The position numbers and the translations under genes are program-made. 64,000 nt of DNA from Colwellia sp. 75C3. Lineage in GTDB: Bacteria > Pseudomonadota > Gammaproteobacteria > Enterobacterales > Alteromonadaceae. The stretch lies in NCBI RefSeq assembly GCF_002836255.1, contig NZ_PJAU01000057.1, positions 1-64,000 on the forward strand, read 5' to 3'. Under the pieces are notes generated by a model, which saw nothing but the letters and a program-made list of their open reading frames with translations, did not search any database and was not told the origin of the DNA. Positions 1 to 9,425 of this stretch are shown here, piece after piece. Position 1 is the stretch's first letter. Each line of letters begins with the position of its first letter.

Positions 1-23
1 TTCGAGTCCCGTCCACTCCGCCA
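1..23 (+). tRNA. tRNA-Asp, 3' end only (cut by window edge)
   Basis: The first 23 bases are identical to the last 23 bases of the complete tRNA-Asp at 133-209 (3' T-arm half, acceptor strand and encoded CCA). This is therefore the 3' end of a tandem tRNA-Asp gene whose start lies outside the window. The spacer to the next tRNA is 109 bp. Confidence 0.9.
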
Positions 24-132
24 ATTTTGTTAAAATCATCATAATTGATGCGGGTTTGTAAGTCCTGCTAAAATTTACAGCAGAAAAAGGTCATAATTAT
101 TAATTTATTTGTGACTGGTAAGCAAAGATCGC

Positions 133-209
133 GGAGTGGTAGTTCAGTTGGTTAGAATACCGGCCTGTCACGCCGGGGGTCGCGGGTTCGAGTCCCGTCC
201 ACTCCGCCA
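133..209 (+). tRNA. tRNA-Asp (anticodon GTC)
   Basis: A 77-base tRNA with encoded CCA at 207-209. The acceptor stem GGAGTGG pairs with CCACTCC. The anticodon loop CTGTCAC, with GTC at 167-169, is closed by the stem CCGGC/GCCGG. The T-loop TTCGAGT is canonical. It is the second of two tandem tRNA-Asp genes. Confidence 0.97.
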
Positions 210-380
210 ACTTTGTATAATTTGTACTGATAATCGTTATTAGCACAAAGGTTTGAATATCCTCATTAAATACTTATCAAAATATAGTTTAAATATATCA
301 ATTTAATATTTCTGTAAACTGCCATGTCACACGCTATTGCCAATTACTATTTTTCACAGTTCCTTTCCTGTAGCATTTAA

Positions 381-660
381 AACTCATTGATAAAATACTC
401 TAAATATCCATTAACATCATTGCTTTCAATCTCAATAGCCCGTGCTTTCCGAATCAATACTTTGCCTTTAAGCCTGCTATTCTTGCGAAGTGTTCAATTA
501 ATTAATGTAGTTGCTATTAAACCTTAATGAGCATTGCTGACTGGCTATTTAAGTCCTTTTAATTTATTGCGAAATGTTCAAATACTTAAATCTCTTGCGT
601 AATCGACCGTCTTGCCTTGTTTTATTTTTCCTATGCACAACAAGACTACCAATTTAATGA
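381..660. repeat. Degenerate copy of dispersed repeat family A; rest of the 210-851 gap has no gene
   Basis: The gap between tRNA-Asp and the first CDS is about 640 bp and very AT-rich. Its middle resembles the family A elements at 10609, 36605 and 60281. The stretch near 385-445 (TTGCTTTCAATCTCAATAGCC) matches their left core, and the stretch near 605-655 (TCTTGCCTTG ... CACAACAAGA) matches their right half. About 110 bp of unrelated sequence separates the two halves, and it contains an internal near-repeat (TTGCGAAGTGTTCAA / TTGCGAAATGTTCAA). The terminal inverted repeats are lost, so this looks like an old, decayed copy. Confidence 0.55.
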
Positions 661-782
661 AACGGATATCACATATCACCTTCATATTATATTTTAAACT
701 TGGTAATAGCCGACTATTTTTATAATAAATTTTTAATAGATTCAACTATTTGAATAAAATAATAAAAAACAACTTGTAATAG

Positions 783-794
783 TGGTACGACCAG
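783..794. promoter_or_regulatory. Putative FadR operator
   Basis: TGGTACGACCAG reproduces the core of the enterobacterial FadR operator (CTGGTnnGACCAG type, as I recall it from E. coli fadBA). It lies 58 bp upstream of an acyl-CoA dehydrogenase start. In this family the GntR-type FadR represses beta-oxidation genes and is released by long-chain acyl-CoA. Site and gene function agree, but FadR itself is not in the window. Confidence 0.7.
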
Positions 795-851
795 TGGTTT
801 AATCTAGTTATATAATTATAAATAGAACACTAAAGTTGTCGGAGAAGCGTA

Positions 852-2672
852 ATGCTAAGTTATAAAGCACCAGTAGCAGACATTAAATTTTTGATTGAAG
901 ATGTATTCAATTATTATGACCATTATAAAAAGTATGAAGAATTTGAAGAAGCTAGCCCTGATTTAGTAGACGCAATCCTTCAAGAGTGTGCAAAGTTTAG
1001 TGAAAATGTATTATTGCCTTTGTACCAAAGTGGCGATAAAGAAGGATGTCAGTTTGATAATGGCAAAGTAATCACTCCTAAAGGCTTTAAAGAAGCTTAT
1101 CAGCAATATGTTGATGGTGGTTGGTCTTCATTACCGCACCCTATAGAACATGGCGGCCAAGGTTTACCGCCTTCATTAGGTCTGGTGCAATCAGAAATGA
1201 CAGGTACTGCTAACTGGTCCTGGGCAATGTATCCAGGTCTTAGTCATGGTGCAATGAATACTATCAATACTCATGGTAACGATAAGCAAAAAGAGCTGTA
1301 CTTAACCCGTTTAATTCAAGGTACTTGGACAGGTACTATGTGTTTAACTGAGCCGCAATGTGGAACAGATTTGGGGCAAGTGACTACCAAAGCAGAGCCA
1401 AATGGCGATGGTACCTACAATATTACCGGTACGAAGATATTTATATCTGCGGGTGAGCATGATTTAACAGATAATATTATCCATATTGTATTAGCAAGAC
1501 TACCCGATGCGCCAAAAGGTACTCGTGGTATTTCATTATTTATCGTACCCAAAGTAAAATCTGATCAAGAAGGCACGTTAGGTGATACAAACCGTGTTAC
1601 CTGTGGATCAATAGAAGATAAAATGGGTATTAAAGCTTCTGCGACAGCGGTACTTAACTTTGATAATGCCGTCGGTGAGCTTATAGGCCCGGAAAATAAA
1701 GGTTTAGAATGTATGTTCACCTTTATGAATACCGCACGAATAGGTACTGCATTACAAGGGGTGTGTTCATCTGAGTTGGCGTTTCAAAACTCATTGATTT
1801 ATGCGAAGGAGCGTTTATCTATGCGTTCTTTAACAGGTAAAAAACATCCTGAAAAAGTTGCTGACCCAATTATTGTTCATCCTGATGTACGTAAAATGCT
1901 GATGACACAGAAAGCCATTTCAGAAGGCGGCAGGGCAATGATTTATTATACCGCCAAAATTCTTGATGATATATCAATGGCAAAATCAGAAGCGGAGCGT
2001 AAAGCAGCAGATGACCGTTTAGGTTTTATAACACCGATATTAAAAGCTTTTCTAACTGAGCTTGGCTCAGAAAGTGCTAATCATGGTTTACAAATATTTG
2101 GTGGTCATGGTTACATAAAAGAGTGGGGCATGGAGCAAATAGTGCGTGATGCACGAATCGCAACACTTTATGAAGGTACTACGGGTATACAAGCGCTCGA
2201 TTTATTAGGTCGAAAGATATTAATGACCCGTGGTAAGTCATTAAATAATTTCTCAAAAGAAGTACTTAGTTTTTGTAAAAATAATAGCTTAATTTCAAGT
2301 AATCCACATAAACGTCAAATGAACAGATTCATTTGGCCGTTAAGTAAGTCTATTGCTAACTGGCAACAGTATTCTGTTCGTTTAGGACTTAAAGCTAAGT
2401 CGGATAGAGACGTTGTTGGCTCAGCATCAGTAGATTTCCTAATGTATTCAGGTTATGTCGTTATGGCGTATTTCTGGGCGCAAATGGCACAATCTGCGTA
2501 TGAGAAGTTAGCGGGCGATGTTGAGAATCGTGACTTCTATCGTGCGAAGATTAAAACGGCAGAGTTTTATTTTGAACGTATGTTGCCACGAACAAAATCA
2601 TTAGCAAAAACTATGATGGCTGATCCAAAGACCTTAATGCAGCTAGATCAAGAGTTAATGTCTTTTCTGTAA
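852..2672 (+). CDS. Acyl-CoA dehydrogenase, FadE/DmdC-like (606 aa)
   Basis: A flavin-dependent acyl-CoA dehydrogenase for the first step of beta-oxidation. The about 600-residue length, the N-terminal helical extension and the C-terminal extra domain mark the subgroup often annotated as 3-methylmercaptopropionyl-CoA dehydrogenase (DmdC) or FadE5-like. The motif LTEPQCGTDLG (about 164-174) is the FAD/substrate loop. FGGHGYIKEW and TLYEGTTGIQ (about 420-447) carry the conserved C-terminal signature with the catalytic-base glutamate in YEGT. The start is supported by GGAGAAG just upstream of the ATG. A FadR-like operator lies at 783-794 and a strong terminator follows at 2704. Whether the substrate is a fatty acyl-CoA or methylmercaptopropionyl-CoA cannot be decided from sequence; the FadR site favours fatty acids. 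Confidence 0.9.
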   Translation: MLSYKAPVADIKFLIEDVFNYYDHYKKYEEFEEASPDLVDAILQECAKFSENVLLPLYQSGDKEGCQFDNGKVITPKGFKEAYQQYVDGGWSSLPHPIEHGGQGLPPSLGLVQSEMTGTANWSWAMYPGLSHGAMNTINTHGNDKQKELYLTRLIQGTWTGTMCLTEPQCGTDLGQVTTKAEPNGDGTYNITGTKIFISAGEHDLTDNIIHIVLARLPDAPKGTRGISLFIVPKVKSDQEGTLGDTNRVTCGSIEDKMGIKASATAVLNFDNAVGELIGPENKGLECMFTFMNTARIGTALQGVCSSELAFQNSLIYAKERLSMRSLTGKKHPEKVADPIIVHPDVRKMLMTQKAISEGGRAMIYYTAKILDDISMAKSEAERKAADDRLGFITPILKAFLTELGSESANHGLQIFGGHGYIKEWGMEQIVRDARIATLYEGTTGIQALDLLGRKILMTRGKSLNNFSKEVLSFCKNNSLISSNPHKRQMNRFIWPLSKSIANWQQYSVRLGLKAKSDRDVVGSASVDFLMYSGYVVMAYFWAQMAQSAYEKLAGDVENRDFYRAKIKTAEFYFERMLPRTKSLAKTMMADPKTLMQLDQELMSFL

Positions 2673-2703
2673 AATTTAATGAAAAGTACTAGGCTTTACT
2701 CAT

Positions 2704-2733
2704 AAAAATGCACGGTCTTGACCGTGCATTTTT
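2704..2733 (+). terminator. Rho-independent terminator (bidirectional shape)
   Basis: A perfect 14-bp stem (AAAAATGCACGGTC at 2704-2717 and its complement at 2720-2733) with a 2-nt loop ends in a T-run. It lies about 30 bp after the acyl-CoA dehydrogenase stop. The matching A-run means it could also stop the convergent TetR transcript. Confidence 0.9.
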
Positions 2734-2792
2734 GTTTTAATAAGTACAATTGTTATAAGAGAGAGGGTACTGTTTTTTGTGGTATGGTCTAT

Positions 2793-3485
2793 TTATTTTA
2801 GTGACATGATCCAAGCAATAATTCTACGCGTTGTTTGTGAAATTAACTCGTTATCTATATTTACTTGTTTTGCCAGCTGACTATATTGAAGTTGAGAGAA
2901 AACGGTATATAATATTTTGGCATCAAGCTCAGGATTAACTTTGTTGAAGAAGCGACATAGCTGCTCGTAAGGTACAAGCTGCGCTAACTCATGCTCTTGT
3001 ACAAGTAAACGCAACTCAGGCGTTACTTGAATCTCGGTCAACATCAATTGTTCTACAGCAAGTGAGATAGCCTGATGTTTGATATTATCAACTAAGTGTT
3101 CAGAGGTCATATCACTCAATTGTTGACACAAAACTTCTTTCACAACCGTTTTTCTTAACTCTTTTTTTTCTATTTTAGTAATAGCGGTAAATGTTGCCTC
3201 TAAAATAGTATCTGCACGAGATAAAATACGATCGGAATTCAACCTAAAGGCTTGATGGATGAGCTCTTGGATGTCTTTAAAGTAATAAGTAGTTAATGAA
3301 AGTTGTAATTGTGCATGACTAGCAATAGCACGGTGTGTGGTACCTTTTATTCCATTAAGTGCCAAAATTTCAATTGCAGCAACTAGAATTTTTTCGCGTG
3401 TTTTTTCTCCTTTAGAACGACGTTTAATAGGCATTTTTTTATGCTGTTCAGTTAGTTCTGGAGTTATGATATCTTTTACGGGCAT
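2793..3485 (-). CDS. TetR/AcrR family transcriptional regulator (230 aa)
   Basis: The N-terminal helix-turn-helix (about residues 26-75: TREKILVAAIEILALNGIKGTTHRAIA ... LTTYYFKDIQELI) is typical of TetR proteins. The rest is a divergent helical ligand-binding and dimerisation domain. A 17-residue leader precedes a second possible start at 3434; neither has a clear ribosome binding site, so the start is uncertain. The gene lies between two acyl-CoA dehydrogenases, downstream of fadE on the same strand and convergent with the first one, which suggests a role in fatty-acid degradation (PsrA-like by analogy). Its ligand and operator are not visible from sequence. Confidence 0.85.
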   Translation of the reverse strand: MPVKDIITPELTEQHKKMPIKRRSKGEKTREKILVAAIEILALNGIKGTTHRAIASHAQLQLSLTTYYFKDIQELIHQAFRLNSDRILSRADTILEATFTAITKIEKKELRKTVVKEVLCQQLSDMTSEHLVDNIKHQAISLAVEQLMLTEIQVTPELRLLVQEHELAQLVPYEQLCRFFNKVNPELDAKILYTVFSQLQYSQLAKQVNIDNELISQTTRRIIAWIMSLK

Positions 3486-3570
3486 CTTTAGCTCTGTTAT
3501 TGTTTTAGCAGTCCATTTACTTTATTTTAACATTGTTTTGAGCTATTGATAATATTAAAAGACATTTAAT

Positions 3571-3611
3571 ATAGACTTATTACAAATGTAACGAAATTGT
3601 AATAAGTCTAT
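3571..3611. repeat. 41-bp palindrome between fadE and the tetR gene
   Basis: ATAGACTTATTACAA (3571-3585) is the perfect 15-bp reverse complement of 3597-3611, around an 11-nt loop. It begins about 15 nt after the fadE stop and about 85 nt before the TetR start (both genes on the minus strand). No immediate T-run follows on the minus strand, so it may be an imperfect terminator, an mRNA-stabilising hairpin, or an operator for the TetR protein. Confidence 0.6.
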
Positions 3612-3625
3612 TGCTGTTTAGAGTA

Positions 3626-6055
3626 TTAAATTGAAGGGCTAGTTGCCGTTAATTCTTCACTATCAAAATCATCAACGGCTATCACCCATTGACGTCCAAG
3701 CTCAGTAGTCGTTAATAATTCTGCTTCCGCTTTTGAAATGATGGTATTGCTAAGACCGATCTCCGCTATTTCATTTAGTGGATAAAAGGGTAATTTTTTA
3801 TCCAATGCTCGACAGATTTTTTCATGAATTGCTTCACAATGGATTATATCTTCAAGTATTTGTTCTAAACGGCCAAAAATATTACAACCATCTCGGGTTA
3901 AGTATTGTCCTTGGCCTAAGCGAGTACGCGAGGCGCAAGGCGTTTGTAATAATAGTGCTACTTTATGCGAAAGTTCGTCACTTGGCTTATTTAACCAGGT
4001 ACCGAGAGGAAAAATAATAACGCGTAAAATCTTCGATATTATTTTGTTGGGAAAGTTACTAATCAGTTCATCAATGGCATGTTGGATGTCATACAGACAG
4101 TCTTCAACAGCATATTGAACAAAAGGCAGATCCGCCGTTTTTCTTCTTTCATCGTTATAACGCTTTAATGTGGCGCTAGCTAAATACAAGTTACTTAGAA
4201 TATCACCAAGTCGGGCTGAGATACGTTCTTTTCTTTTTAGATCGGCCCCCAATGACAACATAGCAATATCTGAAAGCATAGCTAAGTTTGCGCTATAGCG
4301 TGTGAGTAATTGATAATATCGGCGCGTCTCATCTTCATATGGACTGCTTAATAAGCGAGACCCGGTTAAAGAGCACCATAAACTACGGCCTATATTGCTA
4401 ATACTAAAACCGATATGACCAAAAAGTGCATGGTCAAAATCATTGAGCGCTTGTTCATTATCACTGTTATTTGCTGCTTCGAGCTCGGCTAATACGTATG
4501 GATGACAACGAATGGCGCCTTGACCATAAATAATCATACTTCGGGTAAGGATATTGGCACCTTCAACGGTTACTGCTATAGGTGCCCCTTGATAACCTCG
4601 CGCTAGATAATTGTTCGGTCCCATGCAAATACCTTTACCGCCATGGATATCCATGGCATCTATCATGGACGATCGCATTTTTTCTGTTAGGTGGTATTTG
4701 GCGATGGCAGAAATAACTGAGGGTTTTTCACCCAAATCGATCGCACCGGTTGACATCGTTGTAACTGCATCCATTAAGTAAGCATTTGCGCCTATACGCG
4801 CCAATGGCTCTTCAATACCTTCCATTTTACCTATTGGCATTTTAAATTGGCGTCTTATACGGCTATATGCACCAGTCGCTAGGGCGGCTGCTTTGACTCC
4901 TCCTGCGCTGTTTGATGGCAAGGTTATTGCTCTACCAACAGAAAGGCATTCAACTAACATACGCCATCCCTGACCTGCCATATTGGAGCCGCCAATAATA
5001 AAATCTAACGGTACAAAAACTGCATCACCTTGGGTTGGACCATTTTGAAAAGGAATATTGAGCGGGAAATGCCTTCTTCCAATAGTTATGCCAGATAAAT
5101 TTGTTGGGATAAGCGCACAAGTAATACCTAAGTCTTGTTGTTCTGAAAGAAGTTGGTCGGGATCTTGTAATTTAAAGGCTAATCCTAAAACGGTAGCAAT
5201 AGGCGCCAGGGTGATATAGCGTTTATCCCAAGTAAGTTTCATACCTAAAACATCTTTGCCTTCAAATTGACCATGACAAATAATACCGTAGTCAGGAATA
5301 GAACCGGCATCAGAGCCTGCCTCTGGGCTCGTAAGGGCAAAGCAAGGGATCTCTTCACCTGAAGCTAAGCGTGGTAAATAATGGTCTTGTTGAGCTTTAG
5401 TACCATATTCTTGCAGTAATTCTCCTGGTCCTAAAGAGTTAGGAACTCCAACGGTACTGGCAAGAACAGAGCTCACGCCTGTCAACTTTTGTAAAACACG
5501 AGATTGGGCATAAGCGGAGAACTCCAATCCACCATATTGTTTTTTAATGATGAGGGCAAAAAATTTATTTTCTTTTATGAACTGCCAGATTTCTGGAGGA
5601 AGATCAGCAATTTCATGGGTAATATGCCAATCATTTACCATGGAACAGACTTGCTCAACAGGACCATCTAAAAACTCTTGCTCTTGAGTGCTCAAACGAG
5701 GGCGAGGGTAATTGTGAAGTTTTTTCCAGTCAGGATCACCACGAAATAAATCAGCATCGAACCATGTGGTACCCGCATCAATTGCTTCTTGTTCTGTCGA
5801 CGACATCTGTGGCATTATTTTTTTAAACAGTGCTAATAACGGCATGCTAATAAACTGTCGGCGAATAGTATCTATATTCAACGGCAGGGCTATGACGGCA
5901 AAAAGCAGCCAAGAAACGATACCTATGATGTTAAATAACGAGCCAAATGCCATCAGCGCGGCAAAGGTTAGGCTATAACTTGATAATGATGCTCTTGTAT
6001 AGCTCATAAACCAAGTTAACGATATTGCAGCAAATAGCCAAAGAATAATATCCAC
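3626..6055 (-). CDS. fadE: Acyl-CoA dehydrogenase FadE (809 aa)
   Basis: Long-form, membrane-associated acyl-CoA dehydrogenase; E. coli FadE is 814 aa. Two hydrophobic N-terminal segments (about 1-20 and 28-60) precede the dehydrogenase fold. The motif [13 protein letters not shown] (about 240-252) is the substrate/FAD loop, and [11 protein letters not shown] (about 500) carries the conserved acidic residue region. The C-terminal about 300 residues match the FadE-specific domain (DUF1974). The start is GTG at 6055, preceded by AGGGAATCCT, a reasonable ribosome binding site. fadE next to yafJ echoes the E. coli fadE-gmhA-yafJ neighbourhood. It catalyses acyl-CoA to trans-2-enoyl-CoA. Confidence 0.95.
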   Translation of the reverse strand: MDIILWLFAAISLTWFMSYTRASLSSYSLTFAALMAFGSLFNIIGIVSWLLFAVIALPLNIDTIRRQFISMPLLALFKKIMPQMSSTEQEAIDAGTTWFDADLFRGDPDWKKLHNYPRPRLSTQEQEFLDGPVEQVCSMVNDWHITHEIADLPPEIWQFIKENKFFALIIKKQYGGLEFSAYAQSRVLQKLTGVSSVLASTVGVPNSLGPGELLQEYGTKAQQDHYLPRLASGEEIPCFALTSPEAGSDAGSIPDYGIICHGQFEGKDVLGMKLTWDKRYITLAPIATVLGLAFKLQDPDQLLSEQQDLGITCALIPTNLSGITIGRRHFPLNIPFQNGPTQGDAVFVPLDFIIGGSNMAGQGWRMLVECLSVGRAITLPSNSAGGVKAAALATGAYSRIRRQFKMPIGKMEGIEEPLARIGANAYLMDAVTTMSTGAIDLGEKPSVISAIAKYHLTEKMRSSMIDAMDIHGGKGICMGPNNYLARGYQGAPIAVTVEGANILTRSMIIYGQGAIRCHPYVLAELEAANNSDNEQALNDFDHALFGHIGFSISNIGRSLWCSLTGSRLLSSPYEDETRRYYQLLTRYSANLAMLSDIAMLSLGADLKRKERISARLGDILSNLYLASATLKRYNDERRKTADLPFVQYAVEDCLYDIQHAIDELISNFPNKIISKILRVIIFPLGTWLNKPSDELSHKVALLLQTPCASRTRLGQGQYLTRDGCNIFGRLEQILEDIIHCEAIHEKICRALDKKLPFYPLNEIAEIGLSNTIISKAEAELLTTTELGRQWVIAVDDFDSEELTATSPSI

Positions 6056-6218
6056 AGGATTCCCTTTTAGTGTTGTTTTTTTGTAAAGCTAATAAAGAAA
6101 AAGTATTTGAATTTAAAATAATTTTTAGTAAATGATATACTCTATTTATAGAATAAATTGTTGATTTAGCCAAGCTCATTTTACTTTAAAGTGCTTGGAT
6201 GTTTAAAGAGGTTAAAAA

Positions 6219-7007
6219 ATGTGTGAATTGTTAGCGATGAGTGCCAATGTCCCAACGGATATCTGCTTTAGTTTTAGTGGCTTAATGCAACGTGGCGGTA
6301 ATACTGGACCACACAGTGATGGTTGGGGCGTAACTTTTTATGAAGGTAAGGGGTGTCGTAGCTTTAAAGACCCTATGCCTAGTGCTCACTCACCAATTGC
6401 GGAGCTTGTTACTAAGTACCCAATGAAAAGTGAAGCGGTTGTTTGTCATATTCGTCAAGCAAATTCGGGTGAAGTTTGTCTTGAAAATACCCATCCATTT
6501 GTTAGACAAATGTGGGGAAGAAACTGGACCTATGCTCATAATGGTCAATTAAAAGACTTTAACAGTGAGCTACCGATTGAATTTCATTTGCCTATTGGAA
6601 CAACCGATAGTGAACATGCTTTTTGCTGGATACTTGATCAGTTGCATATTGAGTTTGGTGCTAAGCAAGTTGAGGCCAAGCTATTGTTTGGCTTTATAGC
6701 CTCACTCGCCGTTAAATTAGATGACCTAGGTGTTGCCAATATTATCATCACAGATGGTGAATACTTGTTCGCCTATTGCTCTAATAATTTACATTGGCTT
6801 ACGCGTAGAGCCCCTTTTGGACAAGCAAGTCTTATTGATGCTGAGATGGCAGTCGACTTTCAAAAAGAAACCACCAGTAATGATGTGGTTACCGTGATTG
6901 CGACAAAGCCGCTGACGGATAATGAGACCTGGCATAAAATGACGGCCGGACAATGGCAGTTATTTTGCCTAGGAGAACTTGTTGCAGGTGATCTGGCTCA
7001 TATATAA
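6219..7007 (+). CDS. yafJ: Class II glutamine amidotransferase, YafJ family (262 aa)
   Basis: The protein starts MCELLAM, so processing of Met1 exposes Cys2 as the N-terminal nucleophile of class II glutamine amidotransferases. Downstream family signatures are RGGNTGPHSDGWG (about 25-37), VCHIRQANSG and TYAHNGQL. Length is close to E. coli YafJ (255 aa). The catalytic glutaminase core is clear, but no acceptor or synthase domain is attached, so the physiological substrate is unknown, as for the family. The start has AAGAGG 9-14 bases upstream. It is convergent with rlmF, with a 10-bp gap. Confidence 0.93.
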   Translation: MCELLAMSANVPTDICFSFSGLMQRGGNTGPHSDGWGVTFYEGKGCRSFKDPMPSAHSPIAELVTKYPMKSEAVVCHIRQANSGEVCLENTHPFVRQMWGRNWTYAHNGQLKDFNSELPIEFHLPIGTTDSEHAFCWILDQLHIEFGAKQVEAKLLFGFIASLAVKLDDLGVANIIITDGEYLFAYCSNNLHWLTRRAPFGQASLIDAEMAVDFQKETTSNDVVTVIATKPLTDNETWHKMTAGQWQLFCLGELVAGDLAHI

Positions 7008-7017
7008 AATATAATGC

Positions 7018-7923
7018 TTAATTAACATCATAAAAGCTCCAAGCGATAAAGCGACTAATTTTTTGCCCTTGAGCCATATTAATGACTTTCACTTGTTTTG
7101 CGTTAGATTTCTTTAAGCTGAGTTTTAGCTTGGACAAATGATCTTTTTTTGATACTAAGCAGGTAAACCAAAGTACTTGCTTATGATACACCTTACTTTC
7201 TTTTATCATCTTTCCAATAAAGGCCAATTCCCCACCGGGGCACCAAAGTTCCGCTTTTTGACCGCCAAAGTTAAGTGTCTTTTCCTGACTTTTAGCTAGA
7301 GGGCTCGCTTTATTCAAATTTCTTATTTTTCGTGTAGTGCCTTGAGCTGCTTCAGCCAAAGAGCCATGAAAGGGGGGATTACATAGTGTTAAATGGTAAA
7401 ACTCACCTTCAGCAATTACACCATTAAATATATGGTTACTATCAGGCTGTAGACGGCATTTGATGTTTTTGTTTAATAATTTGTCAGCTGATATGATCTG
7501 ATTGGCAACTTTTATTGAGACAGGATCAACATCTGAGGCAACAAAATGCCAACCATATACTTTTTGCCCCAAAATAGGATAAATACAACTTGCCCCAGTA
7601 CCTACATCTAATACTTTAACCGGCGTATTATTCGGTATTAATACTTTTGGTGTTGTTGCCAATAAATCATGAAGGTGGTGGATATAGTCAACTCTGCCAG
7701 GAATAGCTGGGCATAGGTAACCTTCAGGTATGTCCCAAAAAGCAACATGATATTCGCTTTTTAATAAGGAAAAGTTAAGCGATTTCACTGCTAATGGGTT
7801 AGAGAAATCTATAGTATCTTGATTATTATATTTATTTTTTATAATAAAACGTGACAATTCTGGCTGAGCTTTAACCAAAGCCGTAAAATTATAACCCTGT
7901 TTGTGACGATTGTTTTTATGCAA
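7018..7923 (-). CDS. rlmF: 23S rRNA (adenine1618-N6)-methyltransferase RlmF (301 aa)
   Basis: An S-adenosylmethionine-dependent methyltransferase of the YbiN/RlmF family, which modifies A1618 of 23S rRNA. Family landmarks are NRHKQGYNF at the N-terminus, DFSNPLAVK, WDIPEGYLCP, the SAM-binding VLDVGTGASCIYP (about 111-123), the catalytic NPPFHGSL (about 182) and LNFGGQKAELWC. The C-terminal SRFIAWSF is also conserved. The only start in frame is TTG at 7923, with no convincing ribosome binding site. The TTG corresponds to a leucine within the E. coli protein, so the mature N-terminus is uncertain. Confidence 0.93.
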   Translation of the reverse strand: MHKNNRHKQGYNFTALVKAQPELSRFIIKNKYNNQDTIDFSNPLAVKSLNFSLLKSEYHVAFWDIPEGYLCPAIPGRVDYIHHLHDLLATTPKVLIPNNTPVKVLDVGTGASCIYPILGQKVYGWHFVASDVDPVSIKVANQIISADKLLNKNIKCRLQPDSNHIFNGVIAEGEFYHLTLCNPPFHGSLAEAAQGTTRKIRNLNKASPLAKSQEKTLNFGGQKAELWCPGGELAFIGKMIKESKVYHKQVLWFTCLVSKKDHLSKLKLSLKKSNAKQVKVINMAQGQKISRFIAWSFYDVN

Positions 7924-7967
7924 AGTAGGACCGTTGTAATAATAGGATGATTTGAATAGAAGGTTGT

Positions 7968-8450
7968 TTAGTTACTACTTGGCTTTAAGCCAATTTTAAA
8001 ATTACCATTACTGGTAAATTGAACTGCTTGTTGGCGTTTCTTACCTAATAAAATAGGACCATCGTCCATAAATAAAAAGTTTTTCCAACACTTTTGGAAT
8101 GTTAGCCAGTTTGTTTCTATTACATTATCGCGTGAACTGCAATAGTAAACCACGGTATTTTGATCCCAATCTAGATGGCTTTCAATTAATTCAGGTAATG
8201 CTTCCTCGCTGCTATCCCAAAGACCTTCCCACTTTCCTTGCTCTGACCAGTTATTGTTATCTGACGGCCAATCGCCTTTTTTGAAAAAATCAGGGTGGTC
8301 TACTTGACGTGAAATAAAAGTGTCCCAGACTATATTTGCTCGTTCAACACTCATGGGTTTTATTTTGGCTATGTCTTTATCTGCAATGGGTAAACTTTTA
8401 TGCTTAAAAATCCAAGCATTCTTTAAACTTTCTAACGGAAGGTAATTCAT
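7968..8450 (-). CDS. DUF2947 family protein (160 aa)
   Basis: A small soluble protein rich in tryptophan, resembling the DUF2947 family of marine gammaproteobacteria. It has no signal peptide or membrane segment and no recognisable catalytic motif. Conserved-looking blocks are AWIFKHKSLPI, WPSDNNNW, VYYCSSRDNVIET and FLFMDDGPIL. It lies 44 bp upstream of rlmF on the same strand, so the two may be cotranscribed. The function is unknown. Confidence 0.75.
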   Translation of the reverse strand: MNYLPLESLKNAWIFKHKSLPIADKDIAKIKPMSVERANIVWDTFISRQVDHPDFFKKGDWPSDNNNWSEQGKWEGLWDSSEEALPELIESHLDWDQNTVVYYCSSRDNVIETNWLTFQKCWKNFLFMDDGPILLGKKRQQAVQFTSNGNFKIGLKPSSN

Positions 8451-8594
8451 TCATATTGCTCAAAAAGGGAAACACGTTAATTATACCCAGCAATAGCCAA
8501 ATAAAAAAGCGCTACATAAGCTAATAGCTAGTTAGGTGTCAGTATAAGAGTGAAAAGTGCGTTGATAGCTTTGCGGCTAACTTATTTATTAATA

Positions 8595-8945
8595 TTAATC
8601 AGTGATATCTATAACGTTTTTATTCGCAATTCTATAAGCATCAAATGCGGCAATACCCCAAATAAATAGAAACAAATAGCCAATCGTAGCAAAGTTGGGA
8701 TTATCTAGTGCTCCCTGATCAATTAATGCTTGGCGTATTGCTGCTACTTCGATAGGGATTTCACCTTTGATGATGCTATCAATCACTTGTTGAGTTTTTT
8801 CATGTATTTCTTTAATAAACCCTAATAGGAGATAAGCCGAACTAGCAATGAATGCTATGGCTATAAGATATTTTTTTAACACTAAATGGCCAACGCCAGG
8901 GAATACTAGTAATGATAATAAGGTAACTTTTATTGTTTGTTTCAT
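8595..8945 (-). CDS. Small membrane protein of unknown function (116 aa)
   Basis: Two hydrophobic regions are visible: residues about 5-45, with the motif FPGVGHLVLKKYLIAIAF typical of small TM2-like or DUF5683-like membrane proteins, and about 85-105 (TIGYLFLFIWGIAAFDAY). Between them is an amphipathic, probably periplasmic or cytoplasmic loop. I do not recognise a function. The gene stands alone, followed by about 140 bp before the next minus-strand gene. Confidence 0.7.
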   Translation of the reverse strand: MKQTIKVTLLSLLVFPGVGHLVLKKYLIAIAFIASSAYLLLGFIKEIHEKTQQVIDSIIKGEIPIEVAAIRQALIDQGALDNPNFATIGYLFLFIWGIAAFDAYRIANKNVIDITD

Positions 8946-9425
8946 GTTTGTATCGCAGATAAGACTATCGAAGTAGGCGCATCTTATCCTGATAAGACAA
9001 CTTAGGCTAATAGATATATAACCTCAAACCATTCAATAGGCGCTTTCACAGTGATTGAGAAATTTCAATGCAAGCAACAACGGTGGGTTTTAAGGGGAGG
9101 ATTTTAGTTGCAAGGATCCTTTAAAGATCCTTTGAGGGATAGTAATCAAACGATTGTTTAACTTGTAATATAATGTATACTCGATTCTTATAGAGTTGTT
9201 AATATTAGACTTTTAAATTACTGCAATAAACTCAACAGCTTGCAATAATAATTAAAGTCATGATTACAGGGCGCCTTAGCACGATAATGAATGGGATTTG
9301 GTTTAATAATATAGATGTTAAATCAAAGTAACATTAAATTAACGCTTGTGTAATTTATGGTCAAATGGTATTTTCTAAGAAAATAAGAATAAAATAAAAT
9401 AAAAAAAATAAATAAAGGAGCGGTT
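8946..9425. other. 480-bp gene-free stretch upstream of the Sel1 protein gene
   Basis: No coding potential is seen. An inverted repeat AAGGATC-N7-GATCCTT lies at 9112-9132 without a following T-run. The last 100 bp are extremely AT-rich and end in a clear ribosome binding site (AAAGGAGC) for the gene at 9426. Promoter elements cannot be assigned with confidence. Confidence 0.5.

Noticed and set aside
9112..9132. AAGGATC-N7-GATCCTT as a terminator
   Set aside because: It has no T-run on either side and lies 180 bp from the nearest gene end; recorded only as an inverted repeat.
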